Assembly (NCBI GenBank): GCA_963738575.1
Contig: CAVTWY010000001.1
Coordinates: 496,001-560,000 of the forward strand
Source of the DNA: CAVTWY01 sp963738575
GTDB taxonomy: Bacteria; Pseudomonadota; Gammaproteobacteria; Burkholderiales; Burkholderiaceae_C
DNA length: 64,000 bases
Reading direction: 5' to 3'
Below, piece after piece: positions 35,252 through 44,154 of this stretch. Each line of letters begins with the position of its first letter. Within the stretch, counting starts at the first letter, position 1. The translations under genes and the position numbers were made by a program. Below the pieces are notes generated by a model. That model searched no databases, was not told the DNA's origin, and saw only the letters and a list, made by a program, of their open reading frames with translations.

Positions 35252-36015
35252 ACCCCCTTGTTTCACCCCCCAACACCACGGCCTTGTCGGTCAATGTCAA
35301 CAAAGTGGCCCTGCTTCGCAATTCGCGTCACCAGCAAGTGCCCAGTGTGACCCGCGCGGCCACGTTGTGCCTGGAGGCCGGCGCGCAGGGCATCACGGTT
35401 CACCCACGGCCCGACGAGCGTCACATCCGGGCTGGCGACATCGACGATTTGGTGACGTTGATGAGGCAATGGCCCATGGCTGAATTCAACATCGAGGGCA
35501 ATCCGTTTCACAACTTGGTGGGCATCGTTCAAAAAGCGTGTCCGCACCAAGTGACGTTGGTGCCCGATTCGGCGGATCAGTTCACGTCCGACCACGGTTG
35601 GCGCTTTCCGCAAGACCACGCACGCTTGGCGCCGGTGGTGGCGTCACTCAAAGCCATGGGTGCGCGTGTCAGCTTGTTCATGGACCCCGACCCGAGCGCC
35701 ATGCTAGCGGCGCGCGACGTGGGGGCTGACCGCGTGGAGCTTTACACCGAAAGTTACGCCAAGGCGCATGGCACGCCACAGGCCCCTGCCGTGCTGGCGA
35801 TGTTTGCCGAGGCTGCCCAAGCGGCGCACGAGGCAGGCATGGGCGTCAATGCTGGGCACGATCTCAATCGGCAAAACCTGACCGATTTTTTGCGTGCCGT
35901 GCCCTACGTGGCCGAGGTGTCGATTGGCCACGCCTTGGTGGCCGACGCGCTCGAGTTGGGGTACGCCGCAACCGTTCGCGCCTACCGGCATTGCATCGAG
36001 TTAGCGGCACGTTGA
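35248..36015 (+). CDS. pdxJ: Pyridoxine 5'-phosphate synthase
   Basis: 255 residues from the ATG at 35248; the frame is open further upstream but inside recO. LSVNVNKVALLRNSR, EAGAQGITVHPRPDERHI, FNIEGNP, VTLVPDSADQFTSDHGW and VNAGHDLNRQNL are diagnostic of PdxJ, with the active-site Glu and His residues in these blocks. It condenses 3-amino-2-oxopropyl phosphate with 1-deoxyxylulose 5-phosphate to give vitamin B6. The four-base overlap with recO indicates coupling. Confidence 0.97.
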   Translation: MNPLVSPPNTTALSVNVNKVALLRNSRHQQVPSVTRAATLCLEAGAQGITVHPRPDERHIRAGDIDDLVTLMRQWPMAEFNIEGNPFHNLVGIVQKACPHQVTLVPDSADQFTSDHGWRFPQDHARLAPVVASLKAMGARVSLFMDPDPSAMLAARDVGADRVELYTESYAKAHGTPQAPAVLAMFAEAAQAAHEAGMGVNAGHDLNRQNLTDFLRAVPYVAEVSIGHALVADALELGYAATVRAYRHCIELAAR

Positions 36016-36059
36016 GTCGCAATGAAAAAACCTGACTTCACCCTTCGAACTCACTGCAC

Positions 36060-36470
36060 ATGAGCATTTTTGGCATCGGCACCGACCTTTGCGACATCCG
36101 TCGCGTGCAGTTGGCGCTGGATCGGCGTGGCGACCGGTTTGCACAAAAGGTGCTGGGGGATCGCGAATACCCGCTCTATGCCGCCCGCAGCGCGCGCGTG
36201 CCCGTCCGTGGTTTGCGCTTTTTGGCCACCCGCTTTGCCGCCAAAGAGGCGTTCTCCAAAGCCATTGGTTTGGGCATTCGCCACCCGATGACATGGCGCC
36301 ATTGCGAGGTGCTCAAGGCCCCCAGCGGCAAGCCCGTCATCGCCCTGAGTGGTGAGCTGGCCGTTTGGTTCGAGGCACGTCAATTGCAGGCGCACGTGAC
36401 GGTGACCGATGAGGCCGAGTACGCTTGCGCCTTTGTTGTTGTTGAGACTGTAGGAAACCTGAATCCATGA
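36060..36470 (+). CDS. acpS: Holo-[acyl-carrier-protein] synthase
   Basis: 136 residues. FGIGTDLCDIRRV (Mg-binding Asp) and LATRFAAKEAFSKAIG (catalytic Glu/Lys) are the two AcpS motifs. It transfers 4'-phosphopantetheine from CoA to Ser37 of the ACP encoded at 22654. It starts 44 bases after pdxJ and overlaps nagZ by four bases (ATGA), the usual beta-proteobacterial arrangement. Confidence 0.97.
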   Translation: MSIFGIGTDLCDIRRVQLALDRRGDRFAQKVLGDREYPLYAARSARVPVRGLRFLATRFAAKEAFSKAIGLGIRHPMTWRHCEVLKAPSGKPVIALSGELAVWFEARQLQAHVTVTDEAEYACAFVVVETVGNLNP

Positions 36471-37528
36471 ACTCCAGCCTTCCCCTTGACCATGCCCCAG
36501 TGGTGCTCGATATTGCGGGTACCGCCCTCAACGACGATGACCGGCGCCGCTTGCGCCATCCGCTTACCGGTGGATTGATTTTGTTTGCGCGAAACTGGCA
36601 AGACCGCAAGCAACTGACAGCCCTCACCACCGCCGTCAAGGCCGAGCGCCCCGACATGCTGATCGCCGTCGACCACGAAGGTGGCCGCGTGCAGCGCTTC
36701 AAGACTGACGGCTTCACACACCTGCCGCCCATGCGCCTGCTGGGCGAGGCGTGGATGCGCGATGCACTGACCGCCACCGACGCCGCCACGGCCACCGGGT
36801 TTGTGCTGGGGGCCGAATTGCGCGCATGTGGGATCGACTTGAGCTTCACGCCCGTGCTTGACTTGGATTACGGTGAAAGCAGTGTGATTGGAGACCGCTC
36901 GTTTCACCGCGACGCGCGCGTTGCCACCATGCTCGCCAAGAGCCTGATGCATGGCCTTCTGCTGTCGGGCATGGCCAACTGCGGCAAGCACTTTCCGGGG
37001 CATGGGTTTGTGGTGGCCGACAGCCATGTGGAAGTGCCGGTGGACAAGCGGACGCTCAAAACCATCATGAACGACGATGCCAAGCCCTACGAATGGTTGT
37101 CCACGACCTTGTCAAGTGTGATGCCTGCGCACGTGATCTACCCGCAGGTGGACCGAAACCCTGCTGGGTTTTCGCCTCGATGGTTGCAAACCATTTTGCG
37201 TGGCGATCTGGGCTTTCAAGGGGCAATCTTCAGCGACGACTTGAGCATGGAGGGCGCCAAAGTTGCGGGGGGGCATGTGGACGCTGCATTGGCTGCACTC
37301 AATGCCGGCTGCGACATGGTGTTGCTGTGCAACCAGAGTGTGGACGGTGGCCAAGCGGTTGATTCTCTGTTGGACGGGCTGGTGCAGGCGCAACAGCAAG
37401 GGCACTGGCGTGCCAACGAAGACAGCGAGCGCCGCCGCGTTGCGCTGCTGCCCAAAGCGCCGCCCTTGACCTGGGACGAACTGATGCACGACGGCGTGTA
37501 CCAACACGCGCTCGAGCGATTGCCCTGA
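36467..37528 (+). CDS. nagZ: Beta-N-acetylhexosaminidase NagZ (GH3)
   Basis: 353 residues. The GH3 signatures are VDHEGGRVQRFK, SFTPVLDLDYG, the catalytic His motif KHFPGHGFVVADSHVEVP, and SDDLSMEGAKV, which carries the nucleophile Asp. It is a cytoplasmic enzyme of peptidoglycan recycling, cutting GlcNAc from anhydro-MurNAc peptides. No signal peptide is seen. Last gene of the acpS-nagZ pair; the sucrose regulator follows within 12 bases but belongs to a different function. Confidence 0.96.
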   Translation: MNSSLPLDHAPVVLDIAGTALNDDDRRRLRHPLTGGLILFARNWQDRKQLTALTTAVKAERPDMLIAVDHEGGRVQRFKTDGFTHLPPMRLLGEAWMRDALTATDAATATGFVLGAELRACGIDLSFTPVLDLDYGESSVIGDRSFHRDARVATMLAKSLMHGLLLSGMANCGKHFPGHGFVVADSHVEVPVDKRTLKTIMNDDAKPYEWLSTTLSSVMPAHVIYPQVDRNPAGFSPRWLQTILRGDLGFQGAIFSDDLSMEGAKVAGGHVDAALAALNAGCDMVLLCNQSVDGGQAVDSLLDGLVQAQQQGHWRANEDSERRRVALLPKAPPLTWDELMHDGVYQHALERLP

Positions 37529-37539
37529 ACGCATTGCGC

Positions 37540-38574
37540 ATGGTGGCACCCCCTGACGACCGCCGACGGCTGCAAATGGCCGACGTTGCCCGCTTGGCAG
37601 GCGTCTCCGTGGCGACCGTGTCGCGTGCACTCAACGGCAGCCCCCTGATCAACGCGGCCACGCGTGAGCGCATCGCCACGCTGGCGCAGTCACTCAACTA
37701 CACCATCAACCTGGGGGCCAAGAACCTTAGGCTGCAGCGCAACCAAACCATCGCGGTGGTGATTCCCTACGACGCTGCGTCACGCCAGCATATCTCTGAC
37801 CCTTTCTTCTTGTCGATGTTGGGCAGCTTGGCCGACGCAGTGACCGAGCGAGGGTACGACTTGCTGTTGTCGCGTGTGGATGCTGACAACCTCGACGCGG
37901 CAGCTCGGCTTTACGACTCAGGCTTGGCGCTGGGCGTGGTGCTGATCGGGCAGTGGCATCACCACGACCAACTCAACCAAATGGCCGCGCGCAAGGTGCC
38001 CATCGTGGTGTGGGGGGCGCAGTTGCCCCAGCAGTTGTATTGCACGGTGGGGGGAGACAACGTGCTGGGGGGGCAGTTGGTGGCCGAGCACTTGTTGAGG
38101 TTGGGGCGCAAGCGCATCTTGTTCATGGGCGATACCAAGCTGCCTGAGGTGGCCCAACGCTACGAGGGCTTTCGTCGGACGTTGCGTGCGGCCCACGTGG
38201 TGGAGTCCAAAGACTTGCACTTGTCGGTGCCGTTTGACGTCGGCGTGGCGCGGGCGGCATTGACCAAGTTGCTGGGCCGGCGACTGGGCTTTGACGCTGT
38301 CTTTGGGTGCAGTGACTTGCTTGCCATCACAGCCATGCAAGTGCTGCGTGAGCGTGGTCATCGTGTGCCCGAGGACGTTGCGGTGGTGGGTTATGACGAC
38401 ATGGCGTTGGCCAGTTTTTGCGAGCCACCGCTCTCGTCGGTGCACCAACCGGTGCAAGCAGCGGGCGTGGCCATGATCGACGCTCTCTTGGCGCTGCTGC
38501 AAGGGCACCCGGCGGCGCCGCGTGTGTTGCCGGTGTCATTGATCACGCGTCAAAGCAGTGCGGACGGCAGCTGA
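37540..38574 (+). CDS. LacI/GalR-family repressor of the sucrose locus
   Basis: 344 residues from the ATG at 37540. The helix-turn-helix is MADVARLAGVSVATVSRALNGSPLINAATRERI near residues 14-45 (here given as its parts ADVARLAGVSVATVSRAL). The periplasmic-binding-protein-like domain follows (IAVVIPYDAASRQHISDPFF; FGCSDLLAITAMQVLRERG; VAVVGYDDMALASF). LacI regulators respond to sugars; two palindromic half-sites of the CGAT-centred type expected for this family lie immediately downstream, before the TonB receptor. By position it corresponds to SuxR of Xanthomonas. The effector is probably sucrose or a derivative. Confidence 0.9.
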   Translation: MVAPPDDRRRLQMADVARLAGVSVATVSRALNGSPLINAATRERIATLAQSLNYTINLGAKNLRLQRNQTIAVVIPYDAASRQHISDPFFLSMLGSLADAVTERGYDLLLSRVDADNLDAAARLYDSGLALGVVLIGQWHHHDQLNQMAARKVPIVVWGAQLPQQLYCTVGGDNVLGGQLVAEHLLRLGRKRILFMGDTKLPEVAQRYEGFRRTLRAAHVVESKDLHLSVPFDVGVARAALTKLLGRRLGFDAVFGCSDLLAITAMQVLRERGHRVPEDVAVVGYDDMALASFCEPPLSSVHQPVQAAGVAMIDALLALLQGHPAAPRVLPVSLITRQSSADGS

Positions 38575-38590
38575 AGTTTTGTAGCTGCGC

Positions 38591-38606
38591 CTGCATTCGA
38601 TTGCAG
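38591..38606. promoter_or_regulatory. Operator-like near-palindrome O1 (LacI type)
   Basis: CTGCATTCGATTGCAG, symmetric apart from one central base pair, centred on CGA. It lies 17 bases after the repressor gene's stop codon and shares the TGCA-ATTCGATTGCA pattern with the perfect site 59 bases downstream. LacI-family sites are palindromes of this size with a central CG. Confidence 0.65.
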
Positions 38607-38649
38607 CGTTTGGGTTTTCTAGTGCAAAGCCCTAAGTGTTTCCCCTTTG

Positions 38650-38665
38650 TTGCAATCGATTGCAA
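38650..38665. promoter_or_regulatory. Operator-like perfect palindrome O2 (LacI type)
   Basis: TTGCAATCGATTGCAA is a perfect 16-base palindrome with central CG, the form expected of a LacI/GalR operator. It lies 135 bases before the TonB-receptor start. Its centre is 59 bases from that of the first site, compatible with cooperative binding or with flanking a promoter. Confidence 0.78.
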
Positions 38666-38799
38666 TCGGTGCAGAATCCACGCCAGAACACCAAGGGCAG
38701 GTGTTGGAAATGGCCGCAAACCTGCCCGTGATCGCTTCAAGGCCCATGAAGAACTTGCGCATGACATCCGTCCGTGCGCCCCACCACCTGGAGACACTG

Positions 38800-41178
38800 A
38801 TGCAAACAAGCCCCTTCGCTTTCAAGCCCCTTGCCATTGCCGCGTCGTTGGCATTGATGCACCTGGCTGCAACTGCCCAAACAGCGGCAACGCCCACGCC
38901 CGCGCCTGCGGCAGCCGACAAAAAAGAAGACAGTCAGGGCAGTTTGCAGCTCGACCAGATCGTGATCACGGGCACCACCACGGCGCGAACCAAGATGAAG
39001 CAAAGCGTCTCGGTCAGCACGCTCGACGGTGATCAAATTCAAAAGGGCGGTGCTGCCAGTGCGGCCGAGGTGCTGCGCGCCATCCCTGGCATCCGCTCCG
39101 AATCCAGCGGCGGCGAGGGCAACGCCAACATCACGGTGCGCGGCGCCCCCATCTCTGCCGGTGGCTCGCGCTACCTGCAGCTGCAAGAAGACGGCTTGCC
39201 GGTCTTGTTGATTGGTGACATCTCGTTTGGCACGGCCGACCAATTTGTGCGTGCCGACTACTTCACCGACTCGATTCAAGCCATCCGCGGCGGCTCAGCC
39301 TCCACGCTGGCCACCAACTCGCCTGCCGGTATCGTCAACTTCTTGTCCAAAACAGGTCGTGAGCGTGGCGGCAGTTTGGGCTTGACGGTCGGCCTTGACC
39401 ACCGTCAAGCACGCGTCGACTTTGACGTCGGCACCAGGCTCAACGACAAAACTCGCATTCAAATCGGCGGCTTTCAGCGCATCGGCGAGGGCGTGCGCCC
39501 GTCCAACGTGACACTGGAAGACGGTGGCCAATTGAGGGCCAACATCACGCACGAGTTTGCGGGCGGCTACGTGCGCGTCAACTTCAAACACTTGGACGAC
39601 AAAACACCAACGTACCTGCCCGTGCCGGTCACCCTCGTTGGCAACAGCATCCGCACCACGCCGGGCGTGGACCCACGCACTGCGTTTTTCATCAACAGCA
39701 ACCTGGCCCAAGACACCACCTACGATCGCAACGGCAATCTGAAGACGTCCAACCCTGGCGACGGGTTGCACGTCAAGAGCACGGCCATCGGCCTTGAGTT
39801 TCAGGCTGATGTGGGCAACGGGTTTCAGTTGACCGAACGCTTCCGCCGGGCCAACAACAGCGGCCGCTTCATCGGCGCCTTCCCTGCAGGATCAGCCCCT
39901 CTGGGCTTTGCCGGCCCCACCACGGCCACCTCACCGCCCATTCATGAGGCCTACACCGGCGCGCGGCCTGTGTTCTCAATGCACTTGTTCAACTCGTCGC
40001 TCGACGACATGAGCAACATGTTCTCCGAGACGCGTCTGGCCAAAACGTTTGACCTGGGCGGCGGTGCCAAAGTGATCGGCACCGGGGGCCTGTTCTGGGG
40101 CAAGCAGAACGTGGCACAGACCTGGTACTGGAACCGCTACAACGTGACGCTCAATGGTGAAGGCGCAGCTTACGTCAACAACGCGGGTGCAGCGTCCACC
40201 GTGCCCGTGGCACCCGCCACGCAAACGTGGGGCGGCTGCTGCGTGCGCGCCATCGACGTGGCGCTGACCACGGCAGCGCCTTTCGCCGCCATCACGTACG
40301 AGGCAGGCCCGTTCTCGGTTGACGCCAGCTTGCGACGCGACCAACTGCGCGCATCGGGTTGGCAGCTGTTTGACAACGCCCCAGGCCCCAACGGTGAGTT
40401 CACGGGCTGGGATTTGGCCGGTCGCACCAACGTCAACTACTCGGCACGGTCAACGTCTTACTCGGTGGGTGCCAACTACGAGTTCAGCCGCGCCATGGCC
40501 GCATTTGCGCGCATCAGCAAAGGCAGCTCATGGGCGTCGCCCGACCGCACCATTTGGGACGCGGCGGTGGCAGGTGGGAGTCAAGCCTACCCCGTCAACA
40601 CGCTCGAGCAGTTTGAGCTGGGCCTGAAAATGCGCCAAGGGGCTTTCAACGGCTTCTTCACGTTCTTCAATGCCAAGACCAAAGAGGACGGCGGCTTTGA
40701 AGTCACCACACGGCAGTACCTGAAGGACAGCTACACCGCCAACGGCATCGAGGCAGAACTGTCGTGGCGCTCGGGTGCCTTTGCGGTGACGGGCGGTGCC
40801 ACATTCACCCAGGCAAAAATCACGTCGCCAGGGGCAACCAACGGCAACAAGCCACGCCGTCAAGCAGCGTTTGTCTACCAAGTGGCGCCCAACTACAGCA
40901 TCGGGGCCTTTGAAGTCGGCGCTGCACTGGTGGGCACCACCAAGTCGTTTGCACAAAACGACAACCAAGTGGTGTTGCCCGCTTACTTCATCGTCAACCC
41001 CTACGCCAGCTACAACCTGAGCGATCGTTTGTCGTTGTCGATTGGCGTCAACAACCTGCTCAACAAGCTGGCTTACACCGAAGCTGAAGGGCAGGGCAAC
41101 CTGGGCGCTAACTCGCTCTACGTGGCACGCGCGGTCAACGGGCGCAGTGCCAAAGCAACCTTGAAGTACTCGTTCTGA
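38800..41178 (+). CDS. TonB-dependent outer-membrane receptor, probable sucrose importer
   Basis: 792 residues from the ATG at 38800, with GGAGA five to six bases upstream; the frame is open to 38647, but that would include the operator. A signal peptide ends near ATAQ. A TonB-box-like LDQIVITG lies near residue 50. The plug domain has AAEVLRAIPGIRSES and LQLQEDGLPVLLIGD. The barrel ends in AKATLKYSF, the terminal Phe expected for outer-membrane insertion. Family members carry sugars or siderophores; the LacI, MFS and sucrose phosphorylase neighbours point to sucrose, as for SuxA. Followed by a strong terminator. Confidence 0.9.
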   Translation: MQTSPFAFKPLAIAASLALMHLAATAQTAATPTPAPAAADKKEDSQGSLQLDQIVITGTTTARTKMKQSVSVSTLDGDQIQKGGAASAAEVLRAIPGIRSESSGGEGNANITVRGAPISAGGSRYLQLQEDGLPVLLIGDISFGTADQFVRADYFTDSIQAIRGGSASTLATNSPAGIVNFLSKTGRERGGSLGLTVGLDHRQARVDFDVGTRLNDKTRIQIGGFQRIGEGVRPSNVTLEDGGQLRANITHEFAGGYVRVNFKHLDDKTPTYLPVPVTLVGNSIRTTPGVDPRTAFFINSNLAQDTTYDRNGNLKTSNPGDGLHVKSTAIGLEFQADVGNGFQLTERFRRANNSGRFIGAFPAGSAPLGFAGPTTATSPPIHEAYTGARPVFSMHLFNSSLDDMSNMFSETRLAKTFDLGGGAKVIGTGGLFWGKQNVAQTWYWNRYNVTLNGEGAAYVNNAGAASTVPVAPATQTWGGCCVRAIDVALTTAAPFAAITYEAGPFSVDASLRRDQLRASGWQLFDNAPGPNGEFTGWDLAGRTNVNYSARSTSYSVGANYEFSRAMAAFARISKGSSWASPDRTIWDAAVAGGSQAYPVNTLEQFELGLKMRQGAFNGFFTFFNAKTKEDGGFEVTTRQYLKDSYTANGIEAELSWRSGAFAVTGGATFTQAKITSPGATNGNKPRRQAAFVYQVAPNYSIGAFEVGAALVGTTKSFAQNDNQVVLPAYFIVNPYASYNLSDRLSLSIGVNNLLNKLAYTEAEGQGNLGANSLYVARAVNGRSAKATLKYSF

Positions 41179-41216
41179 AGTCACCCCTCAGCCAGGTGCT
41201 GAGCTGATACTCAATG

Positions 41217-41254
41217 CGGCGAGCCCTAACCTTGGTGACGGGCTCGCCGTTTTT
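41217..41254 (+). terminator. Intrinsic terminator after the TonB receptor
   Basis: A 10-base perfect stem, CGGCGAGCCC (41217-41226) with GGGCTCGCCG (41240-41249), 13-base loop, followed by TTTTT. It lies between the receptor and the permease, so it probably limits read-through and keeps permease and phosphorylase levels below those of the receptor. Confidence 0.88.
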
Positions 41255-41295
41255 GATTCAGCGTCGAGCGTGGATACCAAGATCAAGGTGATGCA

Positions 41296-42616
41296 ATGAA
41301 CAGCAAACCAACCCTGTCGTTTTGGCAGATCGTCAACATGAATGTCGGCTTCTTCGGCATTCAGTTCAGCTTTGGCTTGCAACAAGCCAACATGAGCCCG
41401 ATCTACCAGTACCTGGGGGCTGACGAGGGCAAGTTGCCCTGGTTGTGGCTGGCAGGACCGATGACGGGGCTGTTGGTGCAGCCCATCATTGGCGCCATGA
41501 GTGACCGCACGGTGTCGCGGTGGGGGCGGCGCACCCCTTATTTTTTGATCGGTGCCATCTTGTGCAGCATCGGGCTCATCTTCATGCCCTATTCGCCCAC
41601 GTTGTGGTTTGCAGCGGGCCTGTTGTGGATCTTGGATGCTGCCAACAACGTCACCATGGAACCCTACCGGGCATACGTCAGCGACCGACTCAACCAGGAT
41701 CAACACTCGCTGGGGTTCTTGACGCAAAGCGCCTTCACAGGGCTTGCACAAACGCTCGCCTACCTGGCACCGTCCATCCTTGTTTGGCTCGGCATGAACA
41801 AGGACGCCGTGGGGGGCAACCACATCCCTCAGGTGACGCTTTGGGCCTTCATGATCGGGGCACTGCTGTCGTTCACCACGGTGTACTGGTCGGTCAAGCG
41901 CGTGCCCGAGCTGCCGATGAGTGACGCCGAAAAAGAAGTGTTGCGTCAGAAGCCGCGCGGCATCGCTGCCACCTGGAACGACATCGTGTCGGCCTTCCGT
42001 GACATGCCGCCAACCATGCGGCGCCTGTGGTGGATGGCCCTGTTTCAGTGGTACGGCATGATGTGCTACTGGATCTACATCGTGCCGTCGTTGGCGCGCA
42101 CCATGTTTGACACGACTGACGCCACGTCGCAGGGGTTTCGCGACGCGAGCCTTCTGAATGGCCAGATTGGTGGGTTCTACAACTTCATTGCGTTTTTGTC
42201 GGCCTTTGCCATGGTGCCGTTTACTCGCAAGTTAGGGCGCCAAGTGGGTGCATGCCTTCTGCTTGGTGGCGGCGGGTGTCGCCATGTGGACCATCCCTGA
42301 GATCAAAACCAAGGCGTGGCTGTTTGTGCCGATGATCGGTGTGGGGTTGGCCTGGGCTTCCATCATGGGCAACCCCTACGTGATGCTGGCCAACAGCATT
42401 CCACCCGAACGCGCGGGCATCTACATGGGCATTTTTAACATGTTCATCGTGGTCCCGATGCTGATCCAGATGATGACGGTGCCGCTGATTTACAACGTTT
42501 GGTTGGGTGGGCAGCCCGAGAACGTCATCCGCTTGGGCGGAACGCTGTTGCTGGTGGCGGCGGTGGCGGTGGCCCTGGTCAAAGTCGACGAACGCAAAAC
42601 CGCCGCAGCGCGCTGA
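41296..42616 (+). pseudogene. MFS sugar (sucrose) permease, GPH/SUC type, broken by one extra base
   Basis: Reads as two frames: 41296-42300 (N-terminal 313 or so residues) and a continuation in the next frame to 42616. Removing one G from GGG at 42235-42237 restores TRKLGAKWVHAFCLVAAGVAMW and gives a 439-residue protein with about twelve membrane helices. SRWGRRTPYFLIGAILC is the loop-2 signature of the glycoside/sucrose transporters (SUC, SuxC, SLC45 relatives). Codon use and sequence after the break are normal, so the lesion is either recent or a sequencing error in a homopolymer. Downstream sucrose phosphorylase starts 10 bases later. If intact, it imports sucrose across the inner membrane. 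Confidence 0.86.
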
Positions 42617-42626
42617 CGGCATCATC

Positions 42627-44144
42627 ATGAAGAATCAGGTTCAACTGATCACCTACGTTGATCGACTGGGAGGCGGTGGCCTGCGAGAGTTGACGGCGTT
42701 GGTGGCGTCGCCCGACGGGGCACTGAATGGCTTGTTCGGCGGTGTGCATCTGCTGCCATTTTTTGACCCCATCGACGGTGCCGACGCTGGTTTTGACCCG
42801 AACGATCACACCCGGGTCGATCCTCGATTGGGTGATTGGAGCGACGTCAAATGGCTGTCGCAACGCATGGACGTGATGGGCGACGTGATCGTCAACCACA
42901 TGTCGTCCCAATCACCGCAGTTTCTTGATTGGTCGGTGCGTGGCGACGCATCACCCCACGCGGGCCTGTTCTTGACCATGGAGGCGGTTTTCCCCGGGGG
43001 TGCCAGTGGCAGCGATCTGTTGAAGATCTACCGGCCACGGCCGGGGCTACCGCTGACCAAGGCCGTGCTCGCCAACGGTGAGACCAAGTCGTTGTGGACA
43101 ACCTTCACGCCGCAGCAAGTCGACATCGATGTGGCCCACCCCAACGGCAAAGCCTACCTCGAAAGCATTTTGACCACCTTCGCCACGAGCGGTGTGAGCA
43201 TGATTCGCCTTGACGCGGTGGGGTATGCCGTCAAGAAAGCGGGCACGAGCTGTTTCATGCTGCCGCAGACTTTTGAGTTTGTTGAAGTCTTGTCGCGGCG
43301 CGCCCATCAACTCGGCATGGAGGTGCTGGTTGAAGTGCATGCGCACCACCAAAAACAGATCGACTTGGCACAGCGCGTTGATTGGGTTTACGACTTTGCG
43401 CTGCCGCCTTTGGTGTTGCACGCGCTGATTTTTGGTGACGCAGGCCCGCTGCAGCGTTGGATGCGCATTCGCCCTGCCAATGCACTGACGGTGCTCGACA
43501 CGCACGACGGCATCGGCATCATCGACATCGGGGCTGACGCCACAGACCGCGCCCAGTGGCCTGGCTTGATCTCGCCCGAGGGGCTGGACCAATTGGTTGA
43601 AGCCATTCACAGCAACAGCGGGGGTCAAAGCCGCGATGCAACGGGCGCTGCGGCCTCCAACCTTGACCTCTACCAAGTCAACTGCACCTTCTATGACGCC
43701 CTGGCACGTCGCGACGATGCGTACCTGATTGCGCGCGCCATCCAGTTCTTTCTGCCAGGCATTCCTCAGGTGTATTACGTCGGTTTGCTGGCCGGTGAAA
43801 ACGACATGGCATTGCTATCGCAATCCGGTGTTGGGCGTGACATCAATCGGCAGCGATTCAGTGCCGAGGCGATCAGGGTTGCATGCCGCAAGCCCGTGGT
43901 GCAAGACCTCTTCGACTTGATTCGTTTGCGCAACCAACATCCAGCTTTCCAAGGCGAGTTTGGTTTTGAAGCCGATTCCAGCGAGGCGATGGTGCTTTCA
44001 TGGTGTCATGGCGCCCATGGGATCAAGCTGCATGTCAACGTTCGCGCTTGCACCATGGTGATCGAGGGCGATCACGGTCGAGGCAACCAGCACTACCACT
44101 GGCGGTGCATGGCGTCGCCTGCGGGTGTGGCGGCAGGCAACTGA
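42627..44144 (+). CDS. Sucrose phosphorylase (GH13_18)
   Basis: 505 residues from the ATG at 42627. It follows the known sucrose phosphorylases closely: KNQVQLITYVDRLGGG, GVHLLPFFDPIDGADAGFDP, VNHMSSQSPQFLDW, RLDAVGYAVKKAGTSCFM with the nucleophile Asp196, VLVEVHAHHQKQ with acid/base Glu236, and LDTHDGIGIIDIG with transition-state Asp294. GAAASNLDLYQVN and FFLPGIPQVYYVGLLAGEND are also typical. It splits sucrose with phosphate into glucose-1-phosphate and fructose, saving one ATP. No signal peptide, so cytoplasmic. Glucosylglycerate or sucrose-6-phosphate phosphorylases are related; the GADAGFDP pattern and length favour sucrose. Confidence 0.93.
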   Translation: MKNQVQLITYVDRLGGGGLRELTALVASPDGALNGLFGGVHLLPFFDPIDGADAGFDPNDHTRVDPRLGDWSDVKWLSQRMDVMGDVIVNHMSSQSPQFLDWSVRGDASPHAGLFLTMEAVFPGGASGSDLLKIYRPRPGLPLTKAVLANGETKSLWTTFTPQQVDIDVAHPNGKAYLESILTTFATSGVSMIRLDAVGYAVKKAGTSCFMLPQTFEFVEVLSRRAHQLGMEVLVEVHAHHQKQIDLAQRVDWVYDFALPPLVLHALIFGDAGPLQRWMRIRPANALTVLDTHDGIGIIDIGADATDRAQWPGLISPEGLDQLVEAIHSNSGGQSRDATGAAASNLDLYQVNCTFYDALARRDDAYLIARAIQFFLPGIPQVYYVGLLAGENDMALLSQSGVGRDINRQRFSAEAIRVACRKPVVQDLFDLIRLRNQHPAFQGEFGFEADSSEAMVLSWCHGAHGIKLHVNVRACTMVIEGDHGRGNQHYHWRCMASPAGVAAGN

Positions 44145-44154
44145 TCGCGAGCAG

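Noticed and set aside
33797..35266. 489-residue minus-strand frame opposite era and recO
   Set aside because: Both sense genes are fully recognisable; the frame is a codon-bias shadow rich in H, Q and R.
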